From assembly GCA_020832965.1 (NCBI GenBank), contig JAJHRM010000007.1:1-40823 (forward strand): a stretch of DNA of 40,823 bases. Reading direction: 5' to 3'. The translations under genes were made by a program, and so were the position numbers. The stretch is from Thermofilum sp. Lineage in GTDB: Archaea; Thermoproteota; Thermoprotei; Thermofilales; Thermofilaceae. The notes below the pieces were generated by a model, which was not told the DNA's origin, ran no database searches, and saw nothing but the letters and a program-made list of their open reading frames with translations. This document shows, one piece after another, positions 1 through 6,899 of this stretch. How positions within the stretch are numbered: position 1 is the first letter of the stretch; the number at the start of each line of letters is the position of its first letter.

Positions 1-139
1 GCGCTCCCTTCGTCCTAGTCTTGCCGTCAGCGAAGTCCCTGAAGAGTCGCTTAAGCTTCGGCAGGTTTTCGCTGCTAACGCGCACCCTGAAGACCCTGAA
101 CCCACCCCTCCAATTACCCTTACCCCTCTCCGCACCCAT
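1..139 (-). CDS. TnpB-like protein, N-terminal 46 codons (cut by window edge)
   Basis: Reading minus-strand from an ATG at 139, these bases match the first 139 bases of the intact TnpB-like gene at 12047 with a single mismatch, which falls at the fourth codon. The rest of the gene lies outside the window, so intactness cannot be judged. The similarity stops at the start codon: the bases before the ATG differ from those before the copy at 12047 apart from a weak G-rich ribosome-site-like stretch. TnpB proteins are RNA-guided RuvC-type nucleases carried by IS200/IS605 and IS607 elements. The near identity implies recent duplication or gene conversion. Confidence 0.8.
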   Translation of the reverse strand, partial: MGAERGKGNWRGGFRVFRVRVSSENLPKLKRLFRDFADGKTRTKGA

Positions 140-228
140 ATTCCCACCCTCCGTTGGCGGCGCGTGCGCCTGAAACTTGACGTATGCGCGCTCTAGTAGG
201 AGAAGCCAGGAGAAGACCAGTGGGGTCC

Positions 229-423
229 TTACATAATCTCTCTTCTACCCGTTTTTAGGAGCTGCAGTTTAGCTTTTCTTCTATACTCTCCGTACTTGTC
301 TTCAGGGGAGAACTTCGCTGGGTGAGGCACTTTTAGCGGTCCACCGCAACGGGGACATTTGTCTTGCTGTAGTGTGTACAGTTGACATCTGGGGCAGTAC
401 CTAAGCAATCCTTTTCTGGTCAA
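229..423 (-). CDS. nop10: H/ACA ribonucleoprotein subunit Nop10
   Basis: A 64-residue protein of the usual Nop10 size. It has an N-terminal zinc ribbon (CPRC and CPRCG pairs) and the family's HPAKFSPEDKYGEYR block in the middle. Nop10 stabilises the Cbf5 pseudouridine synthase on H/ACA guide RNAs, acting in rRNA pseudouridylation in the cytoplasm. The start is TTG at 423; no upstream ATG fits, and a G-rich ribosome site (GGGGAGGGG) sits just before it. It follows the aIF2-alpha gene after 9 bases on the same strand, the arrangement common in archaea, and is probably co-transcribed with it. Confidence 0.95.
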   Translation of the reverse strand: MTRKGLLRYCPRCQLYTLQQDKCPRCGGPLKVPHPAKFSPEDKYGEYRRKAKLQLLKTGRREIM

Positions 424-432
424 GCCCCTCCC

Positions 433-1233
433 CTAGGTTGTTGAGACGCGTTTGTAGGTAAAGACGCACCCCTCTCCTTGTGCCTTTTTCTCCATACTGG
501 AGATGACCTCAGCAAGTATTTTCTCTCCCTCTTTGTAGCTTGCCGCCTCTACGTCCAGCCTATACTTAGGCGCGCCTAAGGTATATACTCTTACCATTGA
601 ATCGCTTGAAAGGTTAACTTCTTGTTCCCAACCCGTTAACACAGCTTTTATCCCATCTATGCCCCTAGATAAACATTGCAGCTTGATCTCGACCGCCAGC
701 TTAACTTTCTTGGGTTTAATTGCCTGCTTGGAGAGTTCTGTGACGATTTTTGCCCATTGCTTGACTACTCCAGCCTCGAGTAATGCCTCCTCTCCACGGA
801 CACTAGCTTCCTCTAGTCCTCTATAGATCTCGCCGTAGTGGTCTTCGAGTTTCCACCCAACCTCCAGGTAAGCGACATCTAACGTTTTCTTGAGCTTTGA
901 GGCTGCTAGCTCGAGAATTTTCTCGGCTCTCTGGGCTCTTTTCCACTCGATCATCTTTTCCTTTCTCTCCTTATCGGAAACTCTTCTGAGCGAGACATCT
1001 ACCAGTTTTTTATCCTTATCAACTCTTATAACCTTGAGAACGTACTTGCGACCAACCTTTAGAACGTCTCTTATGCTTTTAAACCACGAGTGGCTCACCT
1101 CCCCCAATGGTATATATGCCTTCAAGCCGTTGAACTCGTCTAATGTAACAAAAGCACCGTGGTCCTGGATTTCAGCAACCGTCCCAACGACTAGCTCATT
1201 TAGGTCTGGAACTTGCTCCCTTCTCCGCACCAT
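433..1233 (-). CDS. Translation initiation factor aIF2 subunit alpha
   Basis: A 266-residue protein with an N-terminal S1 RNA-binding domain (about residues 12-85, with the G-x-V-x(4)-GAFV pattern and a YIPLGEVSHSW block). A helical middle domain and a C-terminal alpha-beta domain follow, as in archaeal aIF2-alpha. It is one subunit of the heterotrimeric factor that brings initiator Met-tRNA to the small ribosomal subunit. The start is ATG at 1233. On the minus strand an AT-only stretch at 1264-1277 is the likely TATA box, about 30-45 bases upstream. Nop10 follows after 9 bases. Full length with no oddity. Confidence 0.95.
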   Translation of the reverse strand: MVRRREQVPDLNELVVGTVAEIQDHGAFVTLDEFNGLKAYIPLGEVSHSWFKSIRDVLKVGRKYVLKVIRVDKDKKLVDVSLRRVSDKERKEKMIEWKRAQRAEKILELAASKLKKTLDVAYLEVGWKLEDHYGEIYRGLEEASVRGEEALLEAGVVKQWAKIVTELSKQAIKPKKVKLAVEIKLQCLSRGIDGIKAVLTGWEQEVNLSSDSMVRVYTLGAPKYRLDVEAASYKEGEKILAEVISSMEKKAQGEGCVFTYKRVSTT

Positions 1234-1526
1234 TTAGCCGTTCACCTTCAAAAGGAACTTAAAGAAATAATATATATGTGCTTCGTAAGCTATTTTGGTG
1301 TCCCTAGTGGATGCCCCAGTCTCTCCTTAGATTGCCTGGGTCAGATTAAAGATGCTTCTCAGCGGCATGGTCTTCGGCAAGTTGTGAGAACATTACCCGG
1401 ACGCAATCTGCGCTGCAATAGTGCCTTGTTCGAGAATTCCTGGAAGTTGCTGCAGTAGGCGACTCCAAGAGGACCTATCTTGTTCTTTTCCCCGCTAATT
1501 AACTCGAGGAAAAAGGTTTGGAAGAA
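1234..1526. other. Intergenic stretch without a recognisable gene
   Basis: About 290 bases between the aIF2-alpha start and the end of the S27e gene. Besides the TATA element near 1264-1277, I see only short open frames without family signatures. One minus-strand stretch around 1390-1450 reads as plausible protein for about 30 codons before stops, so it may be a decayed coding fragment, but nothing identifies it. Confidence 0.4.
1262..1279 (-). promoter_or_regulatory. TATA-like element of the aIF2-alpha/nop10 operon
   Basis: An uninterrupted run of A and T (ATATATATTATTTC on the minus strand) lies 31-46 bases before the aIF2-alpha ATG, the spacing expected of an archaeal TATA box with a short leader. 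Assigned by position and composition only. Confidence 0.5.
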
Positions 1527-1724
1527 TCAGCGGAGAACTTCCACAATTTCAGCTACTATTAGGGCTCGCCCACCAGTTGGCTCGACGAGGATTTTTCCAC
1601 ATTTGGGGCACTTGACTTTTATCGATGCATGGCTATACGTGACTATCTGCGTACCACAGTCTGTGCAACGAATCTTAATGAATCTGGTTGATGGTTGAGG
1701 GATGAGGTCAGGATACTTTTCCAC
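1527..1724 (-). CDS. rps27e: Small-subunit ribosomal protein eS27
   Basis: A 65-residue protein with the two-pair zinc ribbon of eS27 (CTDCG around residue 20 and CPKCG around residue 39). It also has the family's P-x-PST-x-RF-x-K-I-x-C start and the EPTGG-x-A segment after the second cysteine pair. It is part of the archaeal 30S subunit. The start is GTG at 1724, immediately after the TAG stop of L44e, with a GAGGGTGA ribosome site lying within the end of L44e. The pair is translationally coupled, as in many archaea. Confidence 0.95.
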   Translation of the reverse strand: MEKYPDLIPQPSTRFIKIRCTDCGTQIVTYSHASIKVKCPKCGKILVEPTGGRALIVAEIVEVLR

Positions 1725-2012
1725 CTACTTCACCCTCTCGACTATTTCGAGCTTCTTGAGACGAATTCCAACCTTATGATGAATGTAACCACACACTTTG
1801 CACTTCAGCTTTAAAACCTGCTTCTTGGTTACCTTTGCCGTTCTTTTCTGCTCGGGCTTACGCTTAGAGCCGTAACCTCTCTGCTTCCTCAAGTACCGCC
1901 TCTGCCCCTCAGCCAGCGTCCTCCTTTTACCTGCCTTGTAAAGTGTCACCTCGTGCTCCGTATGCGCTTTGCACCTAGGGCAGTATGTACGCATAACACT
2001 GGGAACTTTCAT
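1725..2012 (-). CDS. rpl44e: Large-subunit ribosomal protein eL42 (L44e)
   Basis: A basic protein of about 95 residues with the L44e signature: MKVP start, [12 protein letters not shown] near the N-terminus and a second cysteine pair (CKVC) near the C-terminus, forming a zinc site. It belongs to the 50S subunit near the tRNA E site. The frame is open for 21 codons further upstream, but family proteins begin at MKVP, so I chose the ATG at 2012. An AT-rich TATA candidate lies at about 2043-2058. The S27e start follows the stop directly. Confidence 0.93.
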   Translation of the reverse strand: MKVPSVMRTYCPRCKAHTEHEVTLYKAGKRRTLAEGQRRYLRKQRGYGSKRKPEQKRTAKVTKKQVLKLKCKVCGYIHHKVGIRLKKLEIVERVK

Positions 2013-2102
2013 TCGGTCAGCCTCAAACAGTTTTTTCCCCTTTAGATTTAAATATTTTATTGCATCCCGCTGCACGAAGAGCGCATGCTTGCCGAGCGAG
2101 AA

Positions 2103-2113
2103 GCTTATATACT
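2103..2113 (+). promoter_or_regulatory. TATA box of the EF-1alpha gene
   Basis: CTTATATAC lies about 38-46 bases before the EF-1alpha ATG. This predicts a short leader carrying the AAGGTGTG ribosome site seen at about 2139-2146. Placed by composition and spacing. Confidence 0.6.
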
Positions 2114-2149
2114 CGTTTTATACCACATTTTTCGCAAAAGGTGTGAAAT

Positions 2150-3451
2150 ATGTCTGAAAAGAAGCCGCATTTGAATCTCGTAGTGATCGGACACGTAGAC
2201 CACGGCAAATCGACCCTGATGGGCCGTTTCCTGTACGAGGTAGGGGTCGTGGATGAGCGCACGATTAAGGAATACGAAGAGGAAGCCAAGAAGCTGGGTA
2301 AGGAGAGCTTCAAGTATGCATGGGTACTCGACCGCCTGAAGGAGGAGCGTGAAAGAGGACTCACAATCGACCTGGGGTTTTACAAGTTCGAGACGCAGAA
2401 GTACTTCTTCACATTGATCGATGCGCCCGGCCATAGGGACTTTGTCAAGAACATGATCACAGGTGCAAGTCAGGCTGATGTCGCCCTGCTTGTCGTATCG
2501 GCTAGGGAGGGAGAGTTTGAAGCGGGAATTAGTCCAGCTGGTCAAACGCGAGAGCACGTCTTTCTCGCCAAAACGATGGGTGTTGACCAGCTAATGGTAG
2601 CAGTCAACAAGATGGACACTGTGAATTACAGTAAGGAAAGGTACGAAGAGATAAAGAACCAGCTTGTGCGACTTCTAAAAATGGTTGGTTACAAAGTAGA
2701 GGAGATTCCATTTATCCCCACTTCGGCGTGGGAGGGGGTCAACGTTACTAAGAGAAACCCAGACAAAACACCATGGTATGAGGGGCCATGCCTCTTGGAA
2801 GCTTTTGACATGTTCAGGGAACCACCAAGACCGATAGATAAACCGCTCAGAATTCCAGTTCAGGATGTCTACAGCATAAAAGGTGTTGGAACAGTCCCCG
2901 TCGGCCGCGTTGAAACAGGGGTATTGCGAGTAAACGACAAAGTAATAATTAATCCACCCAAGCTCGTCGGGGAGGTGAAGTCAATTGAAACCCACCACAC
3001 TCCCATACAGGAGGCCATTCCCGGAGACAACATAGGATTCAACGTTAAGGGCGTCGAGAAAGCACAGATCAGACGTGGTGATGTAGTCGGGCATCCAACG
3101 AACCCCCCAACAGTCGCCGAAGAGTTCACTGGAAGAATATTCGTGTTGTACCATCCCACGGCTATAGCCGCTGGTTACACCCCAGTTTTACACGTTCACA
3201 CGGCAACAGTGCCAGTAACATTCGAGGAATTACTGCAGAAGCTTGACCCGCGTACCGGCAGCGTTGCAGAAGAGAAGCCGCAATACATTAAACAAGGCGA
3301 CTCCGCAATCGTAAGATTTAAGCCGAGGAAACCTGTTGTCGTTGAGAAGTACAGCGAGCTTCCACAGCTTGGAAGGTTCGCGATACGCGACTCCGGCAGG
3401 ACGATAGCAGCAGGAGTTGTCATCGATGTAAAGAAGGCCGAAGGCTACTAA
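2150..3451 (+). CDS. tuf: Translation elongation factor EF-1alpha
   Basis: A 433-residue GTPase of normal archaeal EF-1alpha length. It delivers aminoacyl-tRNA to the ribosomal A site. Visible G motifs are GHVDHGKST near residue 14 (phosphate binding), DAPGHRDF near residue 94 and NKMD near residue 156, followed by two beta-barrel domains from about residue 230. The ATG at 2150 is preceded by an AAGGTGTG ribosome site and a TATA box at 2104-2112. The S10 gene follows about 64 bases later on the same strand, the conserved tuf-rps10 order, so they probably share a transcript. Confidence 0.97.
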   Translation: MSEKKPHLNLVVIGHVDHGKSTLMGRFLYEVGVVDERTIKEYEEEAKKLGKESFKYAWVLDRLKEERERGLTIDLGFYKFETQKYFFTLIDAPGHRDFVKNMITGASQADVALLVVSAREGEFEAGISPAGQTREHVFLAKTMGVDQLMVAVNKMDTVNYSKERYEEIKNQLVRLLKMVGYKVEEIPFIPTSAWEGVNVTKRNPDKTPWYEGPCLLEAFDMFREPPRPIDKPLRIPVQDVYSIKGVGTVPVGRVETGVLRVNDKVIINPPKLVGEVKSIETHHTPIQEAIPGDNIGFNVKGVEKAQIRRGDVVGHPTNPPTVAEEFTGRIFVLYHPTAIAAGYTPVLHVHTATVPVTFEELLQKLDPRTGSVAEEKPQYIKQGDSAIVRFKPRKPVVVEKYSELPQLGRFAIRDSGRTIAAGVVIDVKKAEGY

Positions 3452-3515
3452 CAAGCTTCTCCTTTTTAGCGAAAAGTAAATAAGCATTCATTTTTCACTT
3501 TTCTGAGTGAGTTTG

Positions 3516-3824
3516 ATGCCAAGCAAGGTTCGCATACGTCTAAGCAGTCCAAGTATTGAAGATTTAAACGCGGTCTGCGAGGAAATAAGGCAGATCGCGC
3601 AGAAAACAGGTGTGAAAATGAGGGGGCCAATACCACTCCCAGTTGAGAAACTCAAGGTAGTAACAAGGCGCGCACCCTCTGGGCAAGGCTACGAGACATT
3701 TGACAGATATGAGATGCGAATTCACAAGCGGCTGATCGACCTAGATGCAGACGAAAGAGCTACTAGACTTTTATTGAGAACTAGGGTACCGCCAACAGTT
3801 AGGGTAGAGATCGAGGTTATCTAG
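3516..3824 (+). CDS. rps10: Small-subunit ribosomal protein uS10
   Basis: About 102 residues with the complete uS10 fold: a KVRIRLSS start, the G-P-I-P-L-P loop and the YEMRIHKRLIDL block near the middle that contacts 16S rRNA and S3. I chose the ATG at 3516 because the product then begins MPSKVRIR as family members do. A GTG at 3507 would add three residues and cannot be excluded. It follows EF-1alpha in the order common to archaea. Confidence 0.95.
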   Translation: MPSKVRIRLSSPSIEDLNAVCEEIRQIAQKTGVKMRGPIPLPVEKLKVVTRRAPSGQGYETFDRYEMRIHKRLIDLDADERATRLLLRTRVPPTVRVEIEVI

Positions 3825-4463
3825 CATACTGTCTCACTGTTCCTTTTGCTACTTGCAAAGTGGCTGGCACACAAGTGACGAAAGCATTGACCATGGTAAA
3901 CCCGAAAAGTGGGCACAACTCGGCCCCGGTAGGTCATAGCATGGGCTACATCAATCCATCTAAGCGCTCTATTAATCTATCTAAATGTCTTGAACCCTAG
4001 CATGTCTAATCTAAGCATCGCGCGGTATATGAGGGCGAATAGCTGGGAACATTCATGAAAAATATACACTGGCAGGGCTGCTACCACATCTTGCAATCAA
4101 ACGCGCACGCGCTATAAACTCTTTCTTCGCACACTACTTCATACTTGATGCCGTATGTGTTTCGGCTGTCAAGGTTAAGATTGGTGAGGCTTTTGAGACT
4201 AGGATTTTGAGAGTAACAAACTGGAACATACTATTACTGCAGAGCTCCTAGGTGCTTTTAGTGCACACCGCCACAATAGCAATATGGTTATATGGTTATC
4301 ATGTTATACAACTCAACGGACGAAGTGTTTTAAAACTAGCAGAACGAGACACAGAATGGAGGAAAGCACTCAAACAACTAGCACGAAAACAAAACCTGTA
4401 GCCGAAAATACCAATGCCACACAAGCTACTCGAGCCCGCAGAAAACCCACCCCTCACACAAAA
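3825..4463. other. Gene-poor stretch between rps10 and the tRNA
   Basis: About 640 bases with no convincing gene. Two short stretches look like old coding sequence. One is about 50 minus-strand codons ending near 3823-3825, and the other is about 40 plus-strand codons around 4115-4250 that end at a stop near 4249. Neither has a start, a family motif or a partner. An 84-codon plus-strand frame at 4284-4538 runs into the tRNA and is not credible. A decayed gene or an unrecognised RNA could lie here. Confidence 0.4.
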
Positions 4464-4472
4464 AATTTAAAC
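4464..4472 (+). promoter_or_regulatory. TATA box of the tRNA-Arg gene
   Basis: AAAATTTAAA-type sequence lies about 28-36 bases before the first base of the tRNA, the usual archaeal distance for stable RNA genes. Confidence 0.55.
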
Positions 4473-4499
4473 CCCAAAGATGGTTTTCTTTTAGCGCGC

Positions 4500-4596
4500 G
4501 GGCCCGTGGCGCAGTCAGGAAGCGCGGCGGCCTCCTAAGCCGCAGGTCCCCTAGAGGGAGCGGAGGTCCCGGGTTCGATTCCCGGCGGGCCCGCCA
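4500..4596 (+). tRNA. tRNA-Arg (anticodon CCT) with a 20-nt insertion between anticodon arm and T arm
   Basis: All arms pair. The acceptor stem is GGGCCCG (4500-4506) with CGGGCCC (4586-4592). The D stem is GCGC/GCGC (4509-4512, 4522-4525). The anticodon stem is GCGGC/GCCGC around loop CTCCTAA (4532-4538; anticodon CCT at 4534-4536, reading AGG). The T arm is CCGGG-TTCGATT-CCCGG (4569-4585). The discriminator is G and CCA is encoded. Between anticodon and T stems there are 25 bases where 5 are expected. Arginine tRNAs are class I, so the excess is not a normal long variable arm. Removing 20 bases leaves AGGTC as an ordinary variable loop. Confidence 0.93.
4549..4568 (+). other. Probable non-canonical tRNA intron (20 nt)
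   Basis: The insertion is bounded by direct repeats of AGGTCCC (4544-4550 and 4564-4570), so the exact splice points are ambiguous within seven bases, but the removed length is 20 in every register. It contains a small hairpin, TCCC (4547-4550) with GGGA (4556-4559). Non-canonical introns at variable-loop positions are known in Thermoproteales tRNAs. I could not draw a full bulge-helix-bulge with confidence, so the intron reading rests on restored tRNA geometry. The splicing endonuclease gene is at 29797. Confidence 0.7.
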
Positions 4597-4655
4597 TGCG
4601 GATTTCTTGCCTTTCCCGCTGCTTTTTATAAGGAAAAGCGGCATTCACGCCAGGG

Positions 4656-5201
4656 TTACTCGACACACTCGATAATCATTTGTGTACTAATATCGGCGTA
4701 TTCCGTAGCTGTGCTTAAGCCCAGGGGGTCATCAACCACTACTGTAAACGGATACTGTGCCTTTAGTGCCTCTAGAATTTTCTGCGATACCTGAGTAACA
4801 TCACTTCCCGTAAGAACCTTTAACCTTATAAGAGCATCATTGAATAATTGCAGTATACCCTCGATGTTTGTGATGAACATTTCAGCATCCACTCCCGGCT
4901 TTAGTTCTAGGCCTAGTTCAGGTATGTATATCCTGGCAGTAGGGGATCTAAGGACCTTTACGTAGAGGTCTTGGCTTTTTTCGACCCTTATGTATAGTCT
5001 CCGGTGTTTCCTAAGCGTTAATGGCACTATGTCGTTGCGTCTGTAGCCGCAATGCGTACACTTCTTCGAGACAATTAGAGCTCTTCCTATAAGGGGCAAT
5101 TCGTACTCTACCTCTCTAATCAGCATCTTCCCACCACATACTGGGCACTCTATCTCGAACTCTTCGACGAGTTCCCCATAGTTAGTTACTTCGCTTTCCA
5201 T
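4656..5201 (-). CDS. ZPR1-type zinc finger protein
   Basis: A 181-residue protein with one archaeal ZPR1 module. It has a CPVCGG / CTHCGYRRND zinc finger (about residues 19-55), then the beta-sheet domain with a LRSPTARIYIPELGLEL block and the helical hairpin ending near residue 150. Eukaryotic ZPR1 binds and helps fold eEF1A; the archaeal single-module protein is less studied, so an EF-1alpha-related role is inference. The EF-1alpha gene lies 1.2 kb away. Start ATG at 5201. It stands alone, divergent from the next gene. Confidence 0.88.
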   Translation of the reverse strand: MESEVTNYGELVEEFEIECPVCGGKMLIREVEYELPLIGRALIVSKKCTHCGYRRNDIVPLTLRKHRRLYIRVEKSQDLYVKVLRSPTARIYIPELGLELKPGVDAEMFITNIEGILQLFNDALIRLKVLTGSDVTQVSQKILEALKAQYPFTVVVDDPLGLSTATEYADISTQMIIECVE

Positions 5202-5560
5202 AAGCTCACTGAGTCATCTATTGATACGCGTGATAAAAAAGTGTCTAGTGGTGTACGCAGCCTCCCATCTCCATTGTATTGCGGTGGTCCTTGCTGCGTA
5301 CCCGGTGTTGCTTTGAGGCGCTCTCTGGGGGATCATTCCCTCTTCTGTTAAGCGCGGGAGCTCCTAGAGTTATGGCCGCGTAGCGGCTTTCCCTAGGGAA
5401 CGCCGATATGCTAGGGTGCTTGGAGTGCTTCACCGGCCGCCGCTTTGGGGCTTGATGACGTATACTGTCGTTACATAGCGTGCGCTGTGTACACCCCCTA
5501 TATAGGTCCATTAATTGGGAAAGCGCACCACGAGGTTAAAATAAGCCATAAGGTAAGATT
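5202..5560. other. Gene-poor intergenic stretch
   Basis: No convincing gene in about 360 bases. An 88-codon minus-strand frame (5245-5511) has no family motif, no ribosome site and an arginine/histidine/proline-rich composition unlike its neighbours, so I do not call it. It could be debris of a mobile-element protein. A TATA-like AAAATAAG near 5537-5544 may serve the structured region that follows. Confidence 0.4.
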
Positions 5561-5578
5561 TACCCCGACCACGGAACT

Positions 5579-5654
5579 GGCGCCACTGACGCTTGCCGAA
5601 CTCTCCCGGGCTTGAGGGCACGACTAAAAAGTTTAGCTTCAAGCGTGGGGCGCA
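5579..5654 (+). ncRNA. Candidate structured RNA
   Basis: Long-range complementarity closes this segment: GCGCC (5580-5584) with GGCGC (5649-5653), and ACGCTTG (5589-5595) with CAAGCGT (5640-5646). Inside lies a perfect CTAAA-AAG-TTTAG hairpin near 5623-5636 and a possible CTC/GAG hairpin near 5601-5616. The result is a branched fold upstream of the zinc protein gene. An A/T-rich TATA candidate lies at about 5535-5545. No known RNA family (RNase P, SRP, tRNA, C/D box) is recognisable. It could also be a leader structure. Confidence 0.35.
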
Positions 5655-5753
5655 AGCAGAGAGGCGCGCTAGCGAAGTTAGGGTGGGAGCCGAGGGGGTT
5701 AACCATATAAAGGGGTCGATGCTGTTATTACTAGCGCATTTTAGTGGTGGAGG

Positions 5754-6140
5754 ATGGCGAGCGACGAAAAGGAAGTTTTAGCAAGAATGGCCTCTCTGCT
5801 AAAGTCCGGTGCCACAATGCTTGAAACGCTGTGCCCAACATGCAAGGTTCCACTTTTCAGGCTGAGGTCAGGCGAGGTCGTCTGTCCAAGGTGTGGACAG
5901 AGGTATGTTATTGTGTCCAGTGATGAAGAGGAAAGTAGGGTTCGGACAAATATGGTACTATCGGGTTTGGAGCAGGCAGCAGTACAGAAGATAAATGCTC
6001 TTATAATGTCTCTTTCATCCTCAGAGACATTCGACGAGCTATCAGAGATTGGGCGTGCACTAATAACGCTGTTACAAGTCATACAGCTGTGCCGTCAAAT
6101 CAGGGGAGCAGAGAAAAGTGTTACCGAGAAAGGAAGGTAA
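5754..6140 (+). CDS. Sjogren's autoantigen 1-type zinc protein (UPF0148-like)
   Basis: 128 residues with a short N-terminal helix (about residues 1-22), a four-cysteine zinc ribbon (C27, C30, C44, C47; CPTC and CPRCG) and a helical tail. This layout matches the archaeal Sjogren's syndrome/scleroderma autoantigen 1 family, whose biochemical role is unknown. The TATA-like CATATAAAGG at about 5703-5712 lies 41-51 bases before the ATG, and GGTGGAGG precedes the start. Its end overlaps the next gene by 23 bases, indicating translational coupling with the nucleotidyltransferase. Confidence 0.8.
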   Translation: MASDEKEVLARMASLLKSGATMLETLCPTCKVPLFRLRSGEVVCPRCGQRYVIVSSDEEESRVRTNMVLSGLEQAAVQKINALIMSLSSSETFDELSEIGRALITLLQVIQLCRQIRGAEKSVTEKGR

Positions 6141-6825
6141 GGAGAGACAAGTCATTTACACTGAAGAACGCTGGAGAGTCTTCTATGCCTTACGAAAAAA
6201 GGCATCGGAGGTTTTGGCATGCTTAGCGATGCTTCAACCAGCACCCTGCGTGATTGGAAGTCTAGCCAGGGGTGACACTCACGAGAAAAGCGATATTGAC
6301 ATATTCTTCGAGAAGGAAATTGCCCCCTCCCTAATTCTCACAGTACTTGATATGTGTAAGATGAGTCTTCTGTCTTATGAGATAGTGTGGGCTAGCCCCT
6401 CGACTTCTATCAAATTAATTCTTCAAATAGATACGAATGTGAAAGTGACTGCCCCCCTGAGCCCCCTATCCCCTAGTGAGAAAGAGTTTCCATTATATGC
6501 GGGCAGAATTTTTCTAGACGAGCTTAAAAGCGGATTAAGGGTTCCAGGGGTAAACAAGTTCTTGCAATTCATCGAGCCGACGGAAGACGGCCACATCGAG
6601 TGGTCAATCGTAGGTCGGGAAGAAGAGGCTGCGAAGAGACTAGGAATTTCGCTGCAGACAGTGCTAGAGAGGGAACATGTTAGGCTGAAAAGATTTAAGG
6701 AGGGGAAGAGCGGCTTTATTGTTCACGGAAAATTTGACCCAAGTTACCCAGTGGAGAGGGCGGTAGAGGAGCTTGCAGAGAAAAATCCGCTTTTCCGCAG
6801 AAAAATCTCAGGTGGATTCCCCTGA
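6118..6825 (+). CDS. Predicted nucleotidyltransferase (MNT/Pol-beta fold)
   Basis: 235 residues with the Pol-beta-fold nucleotidyltransferase signature: G47-S48 followed by D59-x-D61, the two metal-binding aspartates of the GS-x(10)-D-x-D motif. The remainder fits the archaeal predicted nucleotidyltransferase group COG1665, including a C-terminal FIVHGKFDPSYPVERA block; the substrate is unknown. The GTG start at 6118 lies inside the preceding zinc-protein gene (23-base overlap), so the two are co-expressed. Not a toxin-antitoxin MNT by context, since no HEPN partner is present. Confidence 0.75.
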   Translation: MLPRKEGKERQVIYTEERWRVFYALRKKASEVLACLAMLQPAPCVIGSLARGDTHEKSDIDIFFEKEIAPSLILTVLDMCKMSLLSYEIVWASPSTSIKLILQIDTNVKVTAPLSPLSPSEKEFPLYAGRIFLDELKSGLRVPGVNKFLQFIEPTEDGHIEWSIVGREEEAAKRLGISLQTVLEREHVRLKRFKEGKSGFIVHGKFDPSYPVERAVEELAEKNPLFRRKISGGFP

Positions 6826-6877
6826 ACCTTAATGCGATGGTTTTTTATTGCTATGGGTGTATCAAAAAAGGATGATG

Positions 6878-6889
6878 AAGGAGGTGATC
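6878..6889 (+). promoter_or_regulatory. Full-length Shine-Dalgarno before the helicase gene
   Basis: AAGGAGGTGATC is complementary over all 12 bases to the usual 3' end of 16S rRNA. It ends 10 bases before the ATG at 6900 and settles that start; a GTG inside the motif opens a frame that soon hits a stop. Confidence 0.85.
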
Positions 6890-6899
6890 TCAGACAAAA

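Noticed and set aside
4284..4538. 84-codon plus-strand frame running into the tRNA
   Set aside because: It overlaps the tRNA gene and shows no protein family pattern.
4532..4568. Canonical 37/38 tRNA intron
   Set aside because: The 3' half of the anticodon stem (GCCGC) pairs immediately after the loop, so the insertion lies beyond it; an alternative 3' stem AGCGG does not pair with GCGGC.
5446..5490. C/D box RNA starting at TTGATGA
   Set aside because: A C-box-like TGATGA is present but no matching D box and C'/D' set could be placed.
5245..5511. 88-codon minus-strand frame
   Set aside because: No family motif, no ribosome site and odd composition; probably chance or transposon debris.
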